Origin: Microcebus murinus
Lineage: Eukaryota > Chordata > Mammalia > Primates > Cheirogaleidae
Assembly (NCBI RefSeq): GCF_040939455.1
Contig: NC_134108.1
Coordinates: 84,426,001 to 84,490,000 of the forward strand
Direction: 5' to 3'
Length of the DNA: 64,000 nt
The notes below the pieces were generated by a model, which was not told the DNA's origin, did not search any database, and was given only the letters and a program-made list of their open reading frames with translations. Positions 23,903 to 35,332 of the stretch are shown one piece after another; within the stretch, counting starts at the first letter, position 1; the number at the start of each line of letters is the position of its first letter. The translations under genes and the position numbers were made by a program.

Positions 23903-24284
23903 TGATATGGACTAAATTATATCCACACAAATGCATATGCTGAAACCCTGATTCCCGATGGGACTATCTTTGGATATAGGGCATTTAAGGATAAATAAGG
24001 TCGTAAAGGTGGGGCCCAAATCTAATGGGATTGGTGTTCTTATAAGAAAAAGAAGAGAAACCAAGAAAAGCTCATGCACAGTGGGACAACTAAATTAGGA
24101 TGAAGCAGAAAGATAACAGCTAACTGCAAGGAAAGGAGAGAGCCTTCAGAGGAAATAAACCCTGCTTGCGCCTTAATATTGAACTCCCAGCCTCCAGAAA
24201 TGAGAGAAAATAAATTCCTATTGTTTAACTCACCCAGTCTGTGGTATTCTGTTATATTAATAACAGCCCTAACCAACTACTACA
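23903..24284 (+). mobile_element. ERVL-MaLR solo LTR (MLT1A-like), sense
   Basis: It starts TGATATGGACTAAATTATAT and follows MLT1 order: ATGCATATGCTGAAACCCTG, TTTGGATATAGGGCATTTAA, AGGTCGTAAAGGTGGGGCCC, TCTTATAAGAAAAAGAAGAG, CAGCCTCCAGAAATGAGAGA, AAATAAATTCCTATTGTTTA (polyadenylation signal), CCCAGTCTGTGGTATTCTGT, ending CAACTACTACA. The 382-base length is normal for the family. Flanks CCAGC and CCAAT could be an eroded 5-base target duplication. Non-coding. Confidence 0.92.
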
Positions 24285-26324
24285 CCAATCAATTTAAAAT
24301 TATTGCTACCTCTTTTTCTGAGTCCTCATGCTTTTGAACTGATTAGAATAAAATAGAGATAATACTTTCCGAAATTGGTTAGCTGTTTTTATTTTTCTCA
24401 TTTCCCCATATAACATATTCTTTTTTGTCAGCCAAGGCATCTAGCTCCCTTAGGATTTAGAGTGTTGGTAAGAGAAATAAAATTGGGAGTGTGGGTGATT
24501 AGTCCTGAGTAACTGAAATGCCAAGAGAAAGCTTTTGTTTACTAGAAGAGTGGATTAGTATAGAAAGAGCAATCTCATTGAAATCGAAGCCTTGCTAAAG
24601 GAAAGGGATTTTCCATATAGTATTAATATAGGTTCAATTTAGCATAACCTAAGCTAACTCCACCTAATTAGATATGGCATTTCATTCCACAGGAAATTTA
24701 AAAACACAGGATATTACATAAAGAAATAATCTCCCCAAACCCAGTTTCGTAAGGTAAAGGAATGAAGACTGAAATCAAAAGTGAAGCAATGATCCATGGG
24801 TACACATATACCTACTGCCCAGGCAGGAGATCCCAGAGACATGAGAAAGACCAGGAGAAAAACAGAAAAGCTTATGCTGGAATTCTTATTTGAGAATCTG
24901 ATAGGCAACGTTATTGAAGACTACCCATTTCTCTCTTCTATGTAGACCAGCTGCATCTAAGTAACAATATACTTTGTGTGTGCGTGTTTGTGTGTGTATC
25001 TGTGAGAGAAAGGGAGAGAAAGAGATTATGCAGAAGGAGAGCCAAAAATCTTTTCATTTACCAAATTTCATAGCTCAAATTTGCTATGTGCTCAGAAAAT
25101 GCAAAGGAGGATTAGCAAAGCAGGCTGCCATGATGGCAGCAAAGTGACTCGATAACCTAGGCCTATGGGGTTCACCACCAAGGCCAAAAACCAAATGAGA
25201 ATCATAACCCATAATATGTTAAGGTCATTAAAAGCTGAAGAAGTTCTAACATATTCAAGATGTTCACCAACAGATCATGGAAGAGCTGAGGGAAAGACAA
25301 GATAAACATCTTCCAATTGCCAAATTTAGTTTCGGACACTGGAAGAAAACCCATGAATAATATTCAAGCGAGCCACACATTGAGAATTTTAACTAAAAAT
25401 ATTGAATTATCCAAGATAGTGTAGCTCTATAAAAAGATCACCTCAGATATTGGAATAAGAAGCTGCATTTGCTTCACCGATCTGCTAGCGTATATGTAAA
25501 TTTCTAACTTCAGTATAAAAATTTTCTCAGTTATTAAATAGAAGACTATGAGAAAAGTTCCTGCAAGAGGGAAGGAGCTATGAGCTATGTAGAGAAAACA
25601 TTTAATTGCCTAGACTTGTTTTATTATTATGATTATCATTGCATTATAATTATTTGTTTTTGTGGCTTGATATGAATGTACAAATCTCTTGGAAAATTTT
25701 CTGTTCAGTATCTAAATCCTATATAAAAGCGCTCAGTTCTAAATTAGCAAAGCAAATTTTTACGATAGAATAAACAATTGAATGGTTCATTAAAAATACC
25801 TTAAAAGTTTATGTGATTACTGGAGAAAGAAAGAGGTTTTTTTTTTTTTTTCTTTTTCTTATTTTATTACTTCAGGTTTTCACAGTTAAAAAGAAAATAT
25901 TCACTCATCCAAAACAAAACAAATATAATAAAAAAAAAGTAAAACAAATCTATTGGAACTAATCCTGAAGAGAAATTTCAAGCTACAGAAAATAACTTCC
26001 AAATTATCTTTCAATCATCCATCAAATAAGGTCAAATGGATGTTTACTTATTCATTTCTTATTATATGGCTATTTTAAATATTCTTAATTCAAAAGGGGA
26101 CGTACATACTATATCACAAAGGATGCCACTTAACGTGAGTACTTCCTAGGGAAGGTAGAGAGTATGATTATTCTAATAAGCAGTTAATCAGACTAGAACC
26201 AACTGTTATTTTATTTTGAATGTTATATATGTAATATATCAGTTCATCATTTATTAGTAAATTAGATTTGCAGGATATGTTGATAGTTTTTGTATTTCTC
26301 AATATAACAGACGATAAGTTCATA
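24285..26324. other. AT-rich stretch with small simple repeats
   Basis: It contains a TG/GA tract (24974-25024) and a T run (25837-25851). A moderate-GC patch at 25090-25480 shows no recognisable family. The minus-strand frame 24714-24908 has no domain. Confidence 0.4.
24974..25024 (+). repeat. (TG)n followed by GA-rich tract
   Basis: TGTGTGTGCGTGTTTGTGTG passes into GAGAGAAAGGGAGAGAAAG. Confidence 0.8.
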
Positions 26325-26455
26325 GAATTTTGAGTCTTAAAGGAATATAAAGGATGTTTAGTCTAACAATCTCACTACTGAGAATTCTTTCTTTAGAATT
26401 TCTGACAGTCATTTAATTCTATGAATAACTCCAATGAGTGGGATCACTGTCTCCT
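26325..26455 (+). mobile_element. Ancient mammalian interspersed repeat, family uncertain
   Basis: GAATTTTGAGTCTTAAAGGA, GTTTAGTCTAACAATCTC and TAACTCCAATGAGTGGGATC follow the order of a common old mammalian repeat (agaattttagagctggaaggaacc ... catctagtccaacc ... cctccagtgacgggga). I recognise the pattern but not the exact family. Confidence 0.4.
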
Positions 26456-26469
26456 TTTTTTTTATTTGT

Positions 26470-26540
26470 CCCTCCTTATCTCTCTCCCTCCCTTCCTTCC
26501 TCCTTTCTTCTTTCCTTCTTTTCTTTCTTTCTCTTTTTCT
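26470..26540 (+). repeat. Polypyrimidine (CT-rich) tract
   Basis: CCCTCCCTTCCTTCCTCC and TTCTTTCTTTCTCTTTTTC; almost purely C and T over about 70 bases. Confidence 0.85.
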
Positions 26541-27063
26541 ACAAATGTTTGCTAACTATAGTCTCTTATAGATGGTGGCTAAATATTGAATATGAAGGTA
26601 AGGGCAGACCTGTTTAATGCCCCCTTGAATTTTAGGATACAAGATAGGCTATAAATCAGGCCCATTCAAGACAATGTAATGAGCCCTACAGGATACCTAT
26701 TAAACAATTAGCAGATAATTTCTGACAGCATTGCCTAAGTTGACACCTAAAAATAAGAATTATGTGGTCAAAAAGAAAATTCAAACTATTTTTCCTTCCA
26801 CCCTTTCTTCTTTTTTCCTCTTTTTTTCTCTCCTCCTTTCTCTCTGCCTCTCTGTCTCTTTCTCTCTCTCTTTTTTCCACTTAAACAGCAGAAAAGAACA
26901 GCTATTCATTTTAGTTTAAAAAACATTAGTTTGTAGGCATGATAAAATTTATCTCTGGAAACTTTTGATTCTTACTTGTTTTCTTATGGAATAATTCACA
27001 AGTCTGTGTACTCTTTAAAATGATAATATTTCAAATATTCAGTGATTTTATCTTATCTCTACC
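26541..27063. other. Unassigned stretch between CT tracts and an LTR
   Basis: Nothing recognised apart from the CT-rich tract at 26789-26879. Confidence 0.4.
26789..26879 (+). repeat. Polypyrimidine (CT-rich) tract
   Basis: CTCTCCTCCTTTCTCTCTGC and CTCTCTCTCTTTTTTCC; the complement gives an artefactual ERERDREAERKEE-type frame. Confidence 0.85.
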
Positions 27064-27452
27064 TACATTAGTTTGCTAGGACTGCCATAACAAAATAATT
27101 CATGTTGGGTGGCTTAACCAACAGAAATTTATTTTCTCCCAGTCCTGGAGACTGGAAGTGCAGGATCAAAGAGTTAAAAGGGTTTGCTTCCTCTGAGGCC
27201 TTTCTCCTTGGTCTGCAGATTGCCACCTTCTTGCTGGTTGTCCTCACATGGTTGTTCCTCTGTGGTGTAGAACTCTGGAGTCTCTTCTTCTTCTCATAAG
27301 AACACCATTATATTGGATTAGAGCCTCATCTTAAGCCTCATCTTATTGTCACTTCATCACCTTTTAAGGACTCTATATCCAAATATTTTGAGGTTCTTGG
27401 GATAGGAACTTCAACATGTGAATTTGGGGAGAACATAGTTCATCTCATAACA
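27064..27452 (-). mobile_element. ERVL-MaLR solo LTR (MLT1-like), antisense
   Basis: The plus strand reads the complement of MLT1: ATTAGTTTGCTAGGACTGCC, ATAACAAAATAATTCATGTT, GGGTGGCTTAACCAACAGAA, ATTTATTTTCTCCCAGTCCT, CTTCTTCTCATAAGAACACC, ATATTGGATTAGAGCCTCAT, ATGTGAATTTGGGGAGAACA, ending TCTCATAACA. Length about 389 bases. The internal reading frame at 27102-27299 is a chance opening in the LTR. Confidence 0.9.
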
Positions 27453-27987
27453 GTCCCACTTAATTTCCTTTTCTGTGGGTTATATCTCTTCTGTTCCTTC
27501 AGCTATTTCTGTCATGACTTTTAGGATTTTTTTTTTCCCAGTGTATCTAATTCTTCTAGACATATTTCTTTTGTCTCTCATGTGGGCATAACTATAGACA
27601 GAAATTCAAACAAGAGCTGACGACTGATGTGAGGGAAGGAAGACTATAACTATACCACTGTATGTGTTACAGGGTTAAGAATACAGGCGTGAATGCTGTC
27701 AGACTTTGAGTCCTTTCTCAGAAATAATAAAAAAAAAAGACTGCAAATATCAGCAAGTCATTTGGCATCATCTGGAAAACAGCAAGTACACCAGCTCATG
27801 TGGAGTGTGTAATGATTTTATAATACCTGCATTTGTGCTTGGCACATCATGAATATGCAAAAATTCAGTGCTTTCTGCCTTTCTATTGCCTTCTCTAGTG
27901 TGGCTGCAGGTGTATTATGTTTTCACTAATTCAATGATCAATTCCCCCATCCCCCATTTTATTTACATAACTGTTGCCACATCAAAC
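27453..27987. other. Unassigned stretch
   Basis: No gene or repeat family seen; a short A run sits at 27728-27739. Confidence 0.4.
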
Positions 27988-28165
27988 CTTTCTCTTTTTT
28001 TTTTATTTCAGGATATTATGGGGGTACAAACATTTTGGTTATATGTTATGACTTTGCCTCACTCAAGCCAGGATTTGAGGTGTGCCATTTCTTCCTTACA
28101 AAATTCACTGTGTCCATTAGTTGTGAGTTTACCCACCCCATCCCTCCAACCCCCTATGAATATTA
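27988..28165 (-). mobile_element. LINE-1 3'UTR end, antisense
   Basis: The plus strand starts with a T run, then ATTTCAGGATATTATGGGGG, TACAAACATTTTGGTTATAT, TATGACTTTGCCTCACTCAA, GTGTCCATTAGTTGTGAGTT and CCATCCCTCCAACCCCCTAT. This is the complement of a lemur-lineage L1 3'UTR tail, a variant of the 15290-15525 copy. It abuts a sense-strand L1 3' end with no spacer. Confidence 0.75.
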
Positions 28166-28845
28166 TTATAGAGGAAAAACGAACATTTATACACTATTGG
28201 TGGAACTTCAGATTGGTACAACCTCCAGGGAAAACAGTATGGTGATTCCTCAAAGAAATAAAAGTAGACCTAACATTCAATCTAGTAATCCCACTACTGG
28301 GTATGTATCCAAAAGAAAAGAAGTGGGTTTTTTTGTTTGCTTGTTTGCTTTTTATCAAAAAGACACCTGTACCTGAATATTTTTTGCAACACAATTCACA
28401 ATTGCAAAGATGTGGAATCAACCCAAGTGCCAATTAATTCATGAGTGGATTAACAAAATGTGGTGTATGTACACCATGGAATATTACTCAGCTATAAAAA
28501 AGGATAACTTAATGCCTTTTGTAAAATTTGGATGGAACTGTATGGAGACTATTATTCTATGTGAAATATCTAAAGAATGAAGAAACAAACTCTACATGTA
28601 CTTGCTATTAAGTTGGAACTAAGCAATGAGCATGCATGTGCAAGAGGAAGTAAAACTCAGTGGTAATCAAGCAGTGGGGATGGAGGAGGAGGTGATGTGT
28701 GAAAACTTACCTAACAGGTACAATGAACCCTATTTAGGTTATGGGCACACTTACAGCCCTGGCTCAAGCATAACATAAGCTATCCATGTAGCCAAAAACA
28801 TTTGTATCCCTTTAATATTTTGAAATAAATAAAAAAGAAAATTCA
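28166..28845 (+). mobile_element. LINE-1 3' end (ORF2 C-terminus plus 3'UTR), sense
   Basis: ORF2 C-terminal remnants appear in pieces: FIHYWWNF and VQPPGKTVW near 28180-28245, then the segment equivalent to KDTCT and later GAATATTACTCAGCTATAAA (YYSAIK-type codons) near 28480. The 3'UTR carries ACAGGTACAATGAACCCTAT, TACAGCCCTGGCTCAAGCAT and TTAATATTTTGAAATAAATA, matching the 13341-14300 copy. Many frame breaks exclude a protein. Confidence 0.85.
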
Positions 28846-31406
28846 TATGCCTTCTATTAAATCAGTATGGTTGTTAATTTGATGAACTAACTTCTTGAAT
28901 TTGGTGTTAACTCCGTCTCTATCATTGATGAAATAAAATTTTTAATGATTTGTTTAAGAAAGTTTAACATGTTATAAAATAAGTTATAAAATAATATGTT
29001 AGTTGAAACTTATAATTTCATTGGGAAATATCCTCATTATGGAGAGAAAATTATTTGTGATTCCAATAAAATTTCCCATCACCACTATTGATTTTTTCCT
29101 GGCTGGGACCTACATCCCATTATCCTTGGATGGTGCTCAGGCCGGATTTGAGTCTTAGAATAAAACGTTTCAGAAAAATTCCCACATAATGAATCCTTTT
29201 TTATATCAAAACCATATTCAGTAATTGTTTCTTATGTGTTAAGTAAAATATCAGCTTGATCGAATATTCCATATACCCTGTTATACAATCTGAAGCATAA
29301 TTGAGGATAGCCCTGACGTCAAGCTATTTGACAGATAAGTTACCAGAATTGTAGCACACTGCTCTACTCAATAAGTCAGGCTCATTTTTAATAGATTGCT
29401 GAATCCTGCATGAAAATTTGAAGAACTTCTGAAAAAAATATCAGCCTAAAAATCTATATTTGTGTTTTTAGAAGGAGCAGAATAAACTTCAAAATTCATG
29501 AAGGAGACTTTTTCTTGCCTGTTAGTATTAATTGTAAGTGCATCAGGTGTAAAGTACAGCATGACACATCTTTTGAGAATTTGTAGCCTCAGATAAAATG
29601 ATTTTATTTGTGCAGCACATTCATGTAATTTATGTTAGAACAAGTGAGATAATCCTTAGTATACAAACCTTAAGCCATTCAAGGAATCATCATCACTCTT
29701 ACTATTAAAATAATAGCTAGCCCCCAAGAAACTGTGGCTTTTAGAAGAAGGCAGCAGCCAAGTGAGGAACAGCTCAGTCGTGGTAGCAAGGAAATGGACT
29801 AAAACAGCATATTTTCATGCCATGTGATGCCTGATGAAATGTAAAATGAGTAATAACGGAATTTAATGTTCATACATTTTCTACCTTCACTGCTTCTCGT
29901 ATATCAATGCACCATAATTTAACTATCATCTTCACCTCCATCCCTATTTTAAGATTTAGTGTTGCTAAATCTTTATTTAGAGTTCATTGGAGTTCAGTAA
30001 GATGAAGTGGGAATAATTTGTAATTGTAGCAGTTGTCACATCAAGTGCTGACTTAAAACATATATTTTCTGATAAGATATATTGTTTTTAAATATCCATA
30101 TTAAGGGTCTAGTTGCTGGAGTCTTGATCAAGAATAGATATTTGTGGTATTACAAGGTCAAGATAAGTTTCAATGGATGACAAAAGTCAATTTAAGAGAA
30201 CACTATGCAAAGAATCAAAGTTTATTTTGATGCAAGCTGATAATCTTAAGCAGACAAATTTCTCAAGTACATCCTATAAAATCTATATTATATGACACAT
30301 TTAGAAGGAAAAAAACATCTGGCATAATTTGTATATTCATATCATTTATTCTACCTGGTTTTGTGCCCTGGTTCATACGCATAAACAGGAAAACAGACAC
30401 AGCTCAGATTAGTAATGCAGTCTGCTTTCATACATGAAAAGCTTATTAATACCACCTTGGATTTATGAATAATAGAGTCCCACTTTCCTAGTGACTCTTG
30501 TTCCCATTGAGATAGCTGTTTTCTTCCTAGCTTGAGCAGTGACCTCATGGATTCCCTGAAGCACTTTCTGGGGTATCTCAGATTCCACTGGAGGACTGGA
30601 CTTGCTAGTTCTTATAGCCTCCCTTGAGCTTCCTTGAAAAACTTCCTTACAACTGCTGGGCTTTAAACCCAGATGCTAGACCACCCTATGGATCTAATTA
30701 GGCAAGCTTCATATATATTTACATATTCAATTGACCTATAATTTTAGCTAATTAGCCTTAGCTATCTAAAAGATGCATGAGGAAAAGTCATTTCCCAAAA
30801 GGGATATATTATTTCAGTTAGTTCTCAAACTCTATGAAACCTCCTCTTACACACTCAAGAGTTTATGCTTTTGATTATGAGCAAAGGTGTAAAACTTATG
30901 CCTTTGGTGTATAGTTAGTTAGAAGAGGTACTTAGAAGCACTTTGATAAATAATGCAAATCATCTATAATTAACCAGCTATTTGGTATTTCCTGACTTTG
31001 GTGTCTCAGATAATAGCGAACTATAGTCATTGATTGATGATAGGTTGTTGGTGTTATAAAGTCAATTCATGCATAAAAGGCAATATTTCAATTAACTCTG
31101 AAACAATTCTACTAAAGATTAAATGGGCAATGCCTTCTATCTTTTCAGGACTAAGATATCAATATATAATATTATAGTCCACTTTCCAAGAGAGTCTGTA
31201 GTAGAAGAGTATAATCCCACTATTACATAACATTAGTAAGGATTGAGAACTTTGATGTAAGACTGTAAGCCCTATTTTCAAATCTATTAATCATTGTGAA
31301 TATTAGGCTGCTATCTACTTCAGCCCTGCCATCTAAAATTTGTTTCCTATAAAATCAATTTCCACAGTTTATTACATAGGAAATAAATAAGGTGTGTTAA
31401 TATGGT
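28846..31406. other. Long AT-rich stretch, mostly unassigned
   Basis: No gene seen. 30340-30700 is GC-richer (GCAGTGACCTCATGGATTCC; CTTTCTGGGGTATCTCAGAT) and may be an old LTR I do not recognise. The minus-strand frame 30351-30548 lies in it and has no family resemblance. Confidence 0.4.
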
Positions 31407-31880
31407 AAGATGACAGTTTTAGTTATCTATTGGTTTGTATACCACTCTAAAACATAGTGGCTTAAAAACAGCAGTCATTCATTTGGTTCACAAATCTGCA
31501 TTTTCTGCAGAGTTCACTAGAGGTGGTTTGCCTCTGTGGTGTCAGCAGTAGTATTAATAGTTTGAGGCTGGAGGATCTACTTCTAGGAAGACTTGTATAC
31601 ATGCCTGGCAAGTTTGTGCTGACTTTCAGCTGGAGTTCAGCTCAGGTTGCTGGTCTGGATGCCTCAATTCCTCTCCTCATAGCATGATGGCTGGGTGTTA
31701 AGTGTAAGTGTTCCAAGAGCTAGAAAAATGGAAGTTCCTAGTTTCTTAAGATCTAGATCTAGAAACTAGGAGAGCCTCAATTTTGCCATATTTATTTGAT
31801 TCAAATAGTTCCACAATCTGATGAAATATAAGACAAACTAAACTAGCCCACATCCGGGTGGGAGGACTGCTGATCTTTTA
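31407..31880 (-). mobile_element. ERVL-MaLR LTR (old MLT1-type), antisense, diverged
   Basis: GTTTTAGTTATCTATTGGTT, ACCACTCTAAAACATAGTGG, CTTAAAAACAGCAGTCATTC and ATTTGGTTCACAAATCTGCA correspond to the complement of the 3' part of an old MLT1 LTR (attgctgcgtaacaaaccaccccaaaacttagtggcttaaaac). Downstream CTGGAGGATCTACTTCTAGG and GGCAAGTTTGTGCTGACTTT match further interior positions. The far end is unclear. Confidence 0.65.
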
Positions 31881-33186
31881 TCTACCTCATCTTTAATCTA
31901 CTTCAAATACTGGAATGTCTCTCTGGGAAGGCATGAGATGTTAATGTCAAGAAGAGCACAAAGGCACAGCTAGTATTTCTGTAGGACATTTATTAGGTTC
32001 ACAGCTTAAGAGGCCAAAGATCTTGTATAGAACTCTTAAGCTCAGAGTGAAATGTTCTCTAGTCTTCTGGTTTTGGAAAACAAAATCCTGGTAAGCAAGA
32101 GACCTTGGAAAGAACACAGTATTGGTCACCCTTTTAATATATTTAGTAGATTTGCAATTAATATGGGTTTGAAAAAAATAAAAAATAAAAAAATGGACAT
32201 GAAAATCATTATATGTCAGACCTAAATATCTTGAAACTTTTCAAGCCTTAGGAGAAAGACCTCCCAGATTCCTAATCAATAACCTGAGAGGGGGGACAAC
32301 AGAGATGAACTAGAGATAGAAGAAATCACACTAAAAGAAAACCTTTCCGTGTTCCCTGAAACAGCACAGGGTATATATTGGGGGGGGGGAACAGATCTCT
32401 CTCTCTTTCTCTATCTCTTTCTCTTTCTTTTATGCCTGCCCATTAAAGCTCTAAGTGTGCCTATTTGCTAATGTGCATACTCAGGTATATTGGTTTTTCC
32501 ATTTTAAAGTATAGGTGCAGGGGTCTTAATGACTTAAAATGTAATGCCTTCTCAGTCTAAGGAGCCCCAATCAGTCTATACAGAAGGATTCTGATGTTTA
32601 TTTCTTCTCTTTTCTGACTTCAGGAAAAGCACTAAAGTGGTTAAAATACGTGGAATACTCCCTGATATCCCAAAATGGTAGGGATTATTATAAAACATAA
32701 AAAATTGTCTAAGTCTCTGAAGTTCAAAATGGATTCACTTTTATTATAGTCTCTTCTTCTTGGATCAGAGCTTGCTGTGATGTATAGTTGTTTTTTAATT
32801 CACATTTAGTGTTCACAGAAACAGTGACTTGACAAGATAAAGAGATATGATAGATTTCTGAGTCAGAAATCTGGGTATAGGAAAAAGACAGTTGCTGTAA
32901 AAATAGACTTCAAAATTCCCAGTGACTTAAAGATAATAGATGTTTATGTTACTTTAACAGAACAGAGCCATATATGTGGGAAGTGTCTAGAAAGGTAAAA
33001 AAGCATGGAGTAGCATATATCCAATGATCCATTGTACACACCCATATATAATTTCCTACTGGACAGCCATGTGCACAGCTATAATGTTATTAATAGATTG
33101 GAATAAGGAATATATGAACTTTGGAGTTCCAGTACTTGTCAATAAATAACTTGACTGTAACCACTAGGCAAATTGGATGGGGCATT
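31881..33186. other. Unassigned stretch
   Basis: A G10 run followed by CT repeat (32380-32430) is the only clear feature. The minus-strand frame 31947-32129 has no family resemblance. Confidence 0.4.
32380..32430 (+). repeat. G10 run followed by CT-rich simple repeat
   Basis: Ten consecutive G at 32380-32389, then CTCTCTCTCTTTCTCTATCT to about 32430. Confidence 0.85.
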
Positions 33187-33852
33187 AGTTTCCTATTGCT
33201 GCCATAATAAATTACGATGAATTTAGCAGCATAAAACAACCACTTATTATGCTACATCCCTGTAAGTTGGACTTCTAGGCCTTCGTCACTTAGTTGGTAC
33301 TTTGTCTGTCACAAGGCCAAAATCAAGGTGACAGTAGACTGTGTTTCTTTCTGGAGGATCTGTGCAGGAATCAACTTCCAGGTTCATTTGGGGTGTTGGC
33401 ATGGTTCAGTTCCATTATTGCTATAGGACTGGAATCCCCTTTGCTTTCTGGATATTGGTTGGGTCATTCTCAGCTTCAAGAAGCCACATGCATTGTGCAT
33501 TTCATGGTTCATGAAGCATTTCAGCTTCAGTGATAGCAATGATTAGTCACATCCTCATCATGCTTTGAATATCTATGATTTGCTCATCTACCTCATGTCT
33601 CTTCTTCCTTCCTTTTCTGTTGAATCTCTCTGACTGTTCTTTCTTTTCTGTTTTTAAGTGCTCTTATGATTACATTGAGCATACCTGGATAACCCAGAAT
33701 AATCTCTCCAAATTGAAGGTCAGCTGATTAGTAAATATAATTACATCTTCAAAGACCTTTCATAGAAAAGCCTAGATTAGTATTTGATTGAATAATCGGG
33801 GGATAGGAATCTTAGAAGTGGCAAATTCATCTTAAGAATCTGCCTATCACAA
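33187..33852 (-). mobile_element. ERVL-MaLR LTR (MLT1B-D-like), antisense, long
   Basis: The plus strand carries the complement of MLT1: ATTAGTTTCCTATTGCTGCC, ATAATAAATTACGATGAATT, AGCAGCATAAAACAACCACT, CAAAATCAAGGTGACAGTAG, GTGCTCTTATGATTACATTG, AGCATACCTGGATAACCCAG, AATAATCTCTCCAAATTGAA, and AGAATCTGCCTATCAC at the end. At about 665 bases it is longer than a usual MLT1 LTR (roughly 400-550), so an insertion around 33370-33540 is likely, but I do not recognise it. Confidence 0.82.
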
Positions 33853-35148
33853 ATGGAAAATCTGTCAATTTTATTCTGTATATTAATTTATTAATGAACA
33901 ATGTAATAAGCTATTCTGACTGTGAATACAAAGGAAATTGATAAATTAATCCACAAATTGTCATAAGATTTATGCACATGAATTAATAGTTTTGACTACA
34001 AGCAGACATTTTGAATTTGTAATTGTTGCATGTGGCATTAATTAACTAGTTGCATTTTTACAGAGATCAAGCTTCATTTACTTCCTTGAAGTAACTGAGA
34101 AATTTTCAGTGGAATTCCAATTTCCATTTTAGATTTCATAAATATAATTTATCATATTCTGACTATATTTTCATAAGAAAAATGCCACTATTGAGGAGAT
34201 TAATCTTATAAAATATGAAGCTATTTATTAACCTTGCTCCAGAGATCTTAAGATTTAGTCAGTACTATCAACTTGTTATGAAATCCACCCTCCATCTCAT
34301 TTTCTTAAAATAAATCTGGGCCCTAAAGAATTAATTGATTTCTCCAAGCTCATACAGTGAGTCAGTGAAGAAAGGAAAGTGCTGTTTCTGCTCCTTTCTC
34401 TTAATTGCATCTGTTAGACTACATTACCTTGTTTTAGAGAGTTTTTATATCCTTTGATTAACTGAGCTCTCAAGTACTATATAAACCTTTATAACAGAGG
34501 AGAAAATTTGAAAAAAAATTATTCCTTTTAAACAATAAGTTCACAAATTTAATGTAAATTTAACTAAATTATAGTTTTCTACTTGTTTTTTATTAACCTT
34601 TTGCTTAGAAGTAGAAGAGGTTGTGATGTCCAAAGGGCTTTAAAGGCCTCACAGAGCTTCATTGACATTAGGGTATTTACACATCAAATAGCTATTAAAA
34701 GCATCAGTTTTATAGTATAACTAAAAGGAATAAAACCATGATTAATTTTTCATGAAAGGCTTATAGTTTTTGGAAACAAAAAAAAAATGTTGTAGAGGAC
34801 ATTCTTTAATAGTCATTTAAAAAACAATTCACGATATTAATAAGGTAAAATTCTGTAGGATTTATATTTTACCTAGAAAATATTTTCAAATAACCCAATA
34901 CTCACCACCCTTAAAAGGAATAGCAATTATCTGCTGTGTATCTAATTTGCATATGATACTTTTTATATTTCTAATGATAAGAGATATTTATAAATTTGAC
35001 CTTGTAATTACAACACTAAAAATAAATATAGAAATATGGAACACATATAAAATTATTGTTTCGAAAATTGTTGGAGTAGCTTAGGATCAAAGGAGTATCA
35101 AGTAAGGCAATTCAGAGAGAGTACTTGTAACTCACAATTTGTTTAGAG
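33853..35148. other. AT-rich stretch with a possible MIR
   Basis: Mostly unassigned; a MIR-like segment is listed separately at 34285-34440. Confidence 0.4.
34285..34440 (+). mobile_element. Probable MIR SINE fragment
   Basis: CTGGGCCCTAAAGAATTAAT, TGATTTCTCCAAGCTCATAC and AGTGAGTCAGTGAAGAAAGG parallel the MIR core (gaggcacagagaggttaagt, gacttgcccaaggtcacaca, gctagtaagtggcagag). Confidence 0.45.
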
Positions 35149-35332
35149 CAGTGTTTCTCAGAGTGTGGTCCCTGGACCATCAGTCTCACCTGGGAACTTG
35201 AGAAAGGTAAATTACCCAGCCCTGTTCAAGACCTATTGAATCAGAACTTCTGGAATAGGGACTAGCCATCTGCACTTTTACAAGCCCTTTAGGTGATTCT
35301 GAGCTGAGAGTTAAAATTTGTGATAACCACTG
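35149..35332 (+). mobile_element. MER5A-like hAT-Charlie DNA transposon
   Basis: It starts CAGTGTTTCTCAGAGTGTGG and ends TGATAACCACTG, whose complement CAGTGGTTATCA mirrors the start, forming hAT terminal inverted repeats. Interior landmarks fit MER5A: TCCCTGGACCATCAGTCTCA, CCTGGGAACTTGAGAAAGGT, GACCTATTGAATCAGAACTT, ACAAGCCCTTTAGGTGATTC. Length 184 is right for a MER5A copy. The 8-base flanks GTTTAGAG and GTCTGACA match at only some positions, so the target duplication has decayed. Confidence 0.9.
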
